Assembly: GCA_964512045.1 (NCBI GenBank)
Contig: CAZEJK010000103.1
Location: 1 to 17,402 of the forward strand
Reading direction: 5' to 3'
From: CAZEJK01 sp964512045
GTDB taxonomy: Bacteria > Acidobacteriota > Thermoanaerobaculia > Thermoanaerobaculales > Sulfomarinibacteraceae
Length of the DNA stretch: 17,402 bases
The position numbers and the translations under genes are program-made. Below, one piece after another: positions 15,146 to 17,402 of the stretch. The notes beneath the pieces were generated by a model, which saw only the letters and a list, made by a program, of their open reading frames with translations, was not told the origin of the DNA and did no database searches. Each line of letters begins with the position of its first letter. Position 1 is the stretch's first letter.

Positions 15146-16198
15146 ATGACCACCTATCGAGAAGCCGGCGTCGATATCGACGCGCAGGACCGGGCGTTGG
15201 CAGCGATGAAGAGATGGGTCCAAGGTACCCACACCAAGGAGGTGCTGTCGGAGATCGGTCTGTTCGGCGGCCTCTACCAACCGGACCTTGGGGGTCTCGC
15301 CGAGCCGGTACTGGTTGCCTCCGCAGACGGCGTGGGCACCAAGCTCAAGATCGCCGTGCTGGCCGGACGGCACGATACGGTTGGGCAAGATCTCGTTCAT
15401 CACTGCATCAACGACATTCTCGTGCAGGGCGCCCGACCGATGTTCTTCCTCGACTACGTGGCAATGGGTCAGCTCCAGCCGGAGGTCGTCACGGAGGTGG
15501 TGGCAGGGCTGGCCACGGCATGCAGGGCGCATAGGGTGGCGCTGTTGGGGGGCGAGACGGCGGAGATGCCGGGGATGTACCCGCCGGGCGAGTACGATCT
15601 GGCGGGGTTCATTGTCGGCGTGGTCGACAAGCCGCGGATCCTCGATGGTACGGCAGTCCGGGCGGGTGATGTGCTGGTGGGTCTGCCCTCCGACGGCCTG
15701 CATACGAACGGGTACTCGCTGGCCCGTCGCGTCTGCTTCGATATCCTGGGCCTCGGAGCTCACGATCCGCTAGGAGAGCTTGGCGTCAGTGTGGCCGATG
15801 AGCTCTTGCGAGTCCACAGGAGCTATCTCGAGCCGGTTTCGCCGCTGCTGGACAGGGGGCTGGTGCGGGCGATGGCGCACATCACTGGAGGTGGTATCAC
15901 CGACAATCTCCCGCGGGTCCTCGGCACGCTCGGCGCTGAGATCAAGGTGGGAAGCTGGGACGTGCCGGAGGTCTTCACGCTCCTGGCGCGCGCCGGAGAG
16001 ATCCCCGAGGATGATCTATGGCGTACGTTGAACATGGGGATCGGCATGATCCTCATCGTGTCTCCCGAGAATCTTGGCGAGGTGCTGTCGCTCACACGCC
16101 AACACCAATGCCCAGGATGGGCGATCGGTACGGTCACCAGGAAGAAAGGGGTGCGGTATGACCATCCCCCGGACGGGTACCCGAGTGGGCTTCGCTAG
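15146..16198 (+). CDS. purM: Phosphoribosylformylglycinamidine cyclo-ligase (AIR synthetase)
   Basis: A 350-residue enzyme for the fifth step of de novo purine synthesis: FGAM plus ATP gives AIR. It is cytosolic and normally dimeric. The family is clear along the full length: TYREAGVDIDAQD (3-15), ADGVGTKLKIA (60-70, the ATP/phosphate loop), GQDLVHHCINDILVQGARP (80-98), LLGGETAEMPGMY and LPSDGLHTNGYSLAR in the middle, and AHITGGGITDNLPRVL in the C-terminal half. The length is normal (E. coli 345). ATG at 15146 has AAGGAGGAAGG immediately upstream, the best ribosome-binding site in the window; a longer reading frame upstream overlaps the hydrolase gene and adds nothing conserved. purN follows after 18 bp, the same order as in E. 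coli. Confidence 0.98.
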   Translation: MTTYREAGVDIDAQDRALAAMKRWVQGTHTKEVLSEIGLFGGLYQPDLGGLAEPVLVASADGVGTKLKIAVLAGRHDTVGQDLVHHCINDILVQGARPMFFLDYVAMGQLQPEVVTEVVAGLATACRAHRVALLGGETAEMPGMYPPGEYDLAGFIVGVVDKPRILDGTAVRAGDVLVGLPSDGLHTNGYSLARRVCFDILGLGAHDPLGELGVSVADELLRVHRSYLEPVSPLLDRGLVRAMAHITGGGITDNLPRVLGTLGAEIKVGSWDVPEVFTLLARAGEIPEDDLWRTLNMGIGMILIVSPENLGEVLSLTRQHQCPGWAIGTVTRKKGVRYDHPPDGYPSGLR

Positions 16199-16216
16199 GG
16201 AGAACGGGAGGAGCTG

Positions 16217-16843
16217 ATGAGAGCATCGAACGAAGCGGTGCTTGGCGTCCTCATCTCCGGTCGAGGCTCGAACCTCAGAGCGATTGCCGAGGGGTGTGAG
16301 GCGACCGTGCCTGCGCGAGTCGGCGTCGTCGTATCGAACCGGGCAGATGCAGCCGGGCTGGAGTGGGCGCGTGCGCGAGGTCTACCGACTGCTGTGCTGT
16401 CGCATCGCGACTTTCCAACTCGTGAAGATCACGACAAGGCGGTGCTCGAGCATCTGCGCGCACGAGGTGTGGAGTGGGTCTGTCTGGCGGGGTACATGCG
16501 GCTTCTCTCGTCAGTGTTGATCGAGGCGTACGAGCATCGGATTGTGAACATCCATCCGTCGTTGTTGCCGTCGTTTCCAGGCCTTCACGCGCAACGTCAG
16601 GCCCTCGAGTACGGAGTCAAGATCTCCGGGTGCACGGTCCACTTGGTCGATGTCGAGCTCGACCATGGGCCGATCATTCTGCAACGGGCCGTACCGGTCC
16701 GCCCGGGCGATACCGAGTCGTCCCTCAGCGAGCGGATTCTCCGTGAGGAGCACAGGGCCTACCCTGCAGCGCTCGAGCAGCTCCTGACCCAGAGCTGGAA
16801 CGTTAGGGATCGGACCGTTACTTTCGCGAATCCTTCCGAATAA
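16217..16843 (+). CDS. purN: Phosphoribosylglycinamide formyltransferase
   Basis: A folate-dependent GAR transformylase of 208 residues that makes FGAR from GAR and 10-formyl-THF, the third purine step. SGRGSNLRAI (14-23) is the phosphate-binding loop. CLAGYMRLLS (89-98) and IVNIHPSLLPSFPGLHA (109-125) contain the active-site N111 and H113, and SGCTVHLVDVELDHGPIILQ (137-156) holds the catalytic Asp149. The size is normal (E. coli 212). ATG at 16217 is preceded by GGGAGGAG. It is the last gene of the operon that begins at the M16 peptidase. The stop is followed by a G/C hairpin and about 90 bp later by a strong terminator. Confidence 0.97.
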   Translation: MRASNEAVLGVLISGRGSNLRAIAEGCEATVPARVGVVVSNRADAAGLEWARARGLPTAVLSHRDFPTREDHDKAVLEHLRARGVEWVCLAGYMRLLSSVLIEAYEHRIVNIHPSLLPSFPGLHAQRQALEYGVKISGCTVHLVDVELDHGPIILQRAVPVRPGDTESSLSERILREEHRAYPAALEQLLTQSWNVRDRTVTFANPSE

Positions 16844-16853
16844 GGATGCAAAT

Positions 16854-16869
16854 CCCCCCAACTGGGGGG
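16854..16869 (+). other. C6-AACT-G6 hairpin after purN
   Basis: CCCCCC, a 4-nt loop and GGGGGG lie 10 nt after the purN stop. No U-run follows, so it is a poor terminator by itself. It may stabilise the mRNA end or bind a protein. The string tggggggttg (16863-16872) recurs at 17065-17074, overlapping the first rRNA promoter. Confidence 0.4.
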
Positions 16870-16935
16870 TTGCCCAACGGTCCGGTGCTGCCGGAAACTG
16901 GTCGTGCAAGGTGTGATAGCTTCCGGTTCCCTCGC

Positions 16936-16970
16936 GGTGATGCCTCCGGGCATCACCATCTTCATTTTTC
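16936..16970 (+). terminator. Rho-independent terminator of the purN operon
   Basis: A perfect 9-bp stem (GGTGATGCC at 16936-16944, GGCATCACC at 16949-16957) closes on a TCCG tetraloop and is followed by a U-rich tail ATCTTCATTTTT. It lies 92 nt after the purN stop and before the rRNA promoters. It probably keeps upstream transcription out of the rRNA operon. There is no A-rich tract on the other side, so it works in the plus direction only. Confidence 0.85.
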
Positions 16971-17049
16971 ACAAACCTCACCTGACCTACCAACCCCATT
17001 CATGTGAGCAGGATGCGGTGTCGACTTCGCAGCTGACGCCAAAGACGGC
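16971..17049. other. Short non-coding stretch between terminator and rRNA promoter region
   Basis: About 80 bases between the terminator and the A-rich UP-like element. Reading frames here are short and have no ribosome-binding site or conserved motif. I see no RNA gene or clear repeat. The whole gene-free stretch from purN to 16S (16844-17340) is otherwise covered by the terminator, promoters and leader elements listed separately. Confidence 0.5.
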
Positions 17050-17100
17050 CGAAAAAAGTCAAATTGGGGGGTTGACAGCCCCGGTGCCTTTCCGTATCGT
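17050..17100 (+). promoter_or_regulatory. rRNA promoter P1 with UP-like A-rich element
   Basis: A perfect -35 TTGACA (17072-17077), a 17-bp spacer and -10 TATCGT (17095-17100). The A/T-rich stretch GAAAAAAGTCAAATT (17051-17065) lies about -56 to -42, where an UP element contacts the RNA polymerase alpha subunits. A G-run (17066-17071) separates it from the -35. The bases after the -10 (TGCGCTCC) are GC-rich, as in stringently controlled promoters. Predicted start near 17107. Confidence 0.8.
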
Positions 17101-17146
17101 TGCGCTCCCACGACGGGGATGGGCGCGAGGGAAAGGGCGGGAGGGG

Positions 17147-17175
17147 TTGACAGAAGGCCATCCACGACGTAGGAT
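17147..17175 (+). promoter_or_regulatory. rRNA promoter P2
   Basis: A second perfect TTGACA (17147-17152), a 17-bp spacer and -10 TAGGAT (17170-17175), 75 bp after P1. GGGG precedes both -35 boxes. Predicted start about 17182. Tandem P1/P2 is common for rRNA operons. Confidence 0.78.
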
Positions 17176-17197
17176 CTTAAGCCCGGCACGGGTCGGG

Positions 17198-17209
17198 GCT
17201 CTTTGAAAA
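17198..17209 (+). promoter_or_regulatory. boxA-like antitermination element of the rRNA leader
   Basis: GCTCTTTGAAAA shortly after the P2 start resembles boxA (TGCTCTTTAACA), the NusB/S10 loading site of rRNA antitermination complexes. This form, continuing as CTTTGAAAACTG, is common in rRNA leaders of many bacteria. The position, about 140 nt before 16S, is normal. Confidence 0.75.
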
Positions 17210-17250
17210 CTGGATCGAGAGATGACCCAGCGGACCTCGGTCAGTCCTGA

Positions 17251-17265
17251 GCTTTCACTGAAAGC
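17251..17265 (+). other. Leader hairpin, 6-bp perfect stem
   Basis: GCTTTC-ACT-GAAAGC forms a perfect 6-bp stem with a 3-nt loop between boxA and the 16S gene. It is probably part of the folded pre-rRNA leader. The function is not known. Confidence 0.6.
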
Positions 17266-17292
17266 GAAGGGCGACCAAGCGAATAACGCAAG

Positions 17293-17328
17293 CTCGCTGA
17301 AGCTGTCGGTCTCGACAGCTCGGGCGAG
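17293..17328 (+). other. Pre-16S leader hairpin just before mature 5' end
   Basis: An inner stem AGCTGTCG/CGACAGCT (17301-17308 with 17313-17320, loop GTCT) is stacked on an outer stem CTCGC/GCGAG (17293-17297 with 17324-17328), with a 3x3 internal loop. It ends 12 nt before the 16S start. It may help fold or process the 16S precursor; this is inferred from its position only. Confidence 0.65.
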
Positions 17329-17340
17329 ATGGTCAAGTTC

Positions 17341-17402
<62 letters not shown>

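Noticed and set aside
16904..17206. Possible small ORF between purN and 16S
   Set aside because: Covers the terminator and both rRNA promoters, has no ribosome-binding site and no recognisable motif.

Overview
The window is GC-rich bacterial DNA with densely packed genes, many GTG starts and many overlapping start/stop codons. SelA, a type IV prepilin peptidase, a WecA/MraY-type lipid-carrier transferase and a protein of the MXAN_5187 type point to a Gram-negative-like organism. Acidobacteriota (Thermoanaerobaculia/Holophagae-like) or a myxobacterial-type lineage would fit, but this is an inference. The 16S fragment at the right edge is too short and too conserved to settle it. One block of 10 N inside selA shows that this is a draft or metagenomic scaffold.

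Left part (1-9574): a surface-polysaccharide locus. It begins with the end of a TPR protein (3-605), overlapped ATGA-style by a large YfhO-like membrane protein (602-2707). A GT4 glycosyltransferase lies on the minus strand (2479-3621) and shares 229 bp tail-to-tail with the YfhO-like gene. Only 25 bp from its start codon, an unbroken plus-strand operon begins: GT4 (3647), GT4 (4680), GT2 (5720), a polyprenyl-phosphate sugar-1-phosphate transferase (6667), GT4 (7674) and the prepilin peptidase pilD (8801). Every neighbouring pair overlaps by 4-25 nt, so the genes are probably translationally coupled. Together they look like the enzymes that start a glycan on an undecaprenyl-type carrier and extend it, with pilin processing attached at the end.

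Middle (9535-12553): selA on the minus strand converges on pilD with a 40-bp overlap and has a promoter that suggests a leaderless mRNA. Diverging from it are an MXAN_5187-type protein of unknown function and a probable TPR lipoprotein with a Pro/Ser-rich tail.

Right part (12591-16843): a five-gene operon of an M16 zinc peptidase (apparently leaderless), dut, a YycJ/WalJ-type metallo-beta-lactamase-fold hydrolase, purM and purN. It is closed by a strong intrinsic terminator at 16936-16970.

Right edge (17050-17402): an rRNA operon promoter region with an A-rich UP-like stretch and two tandem promoters, each with a perfect TTGACA and 17-bp spacer. A boxA-like antitermination element and two perfect-stem leader hairpins follow, then the first 62 nt of 16S rRNA. 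No CRISPR array, tRNA, insertion sequence or phage gene was seen.
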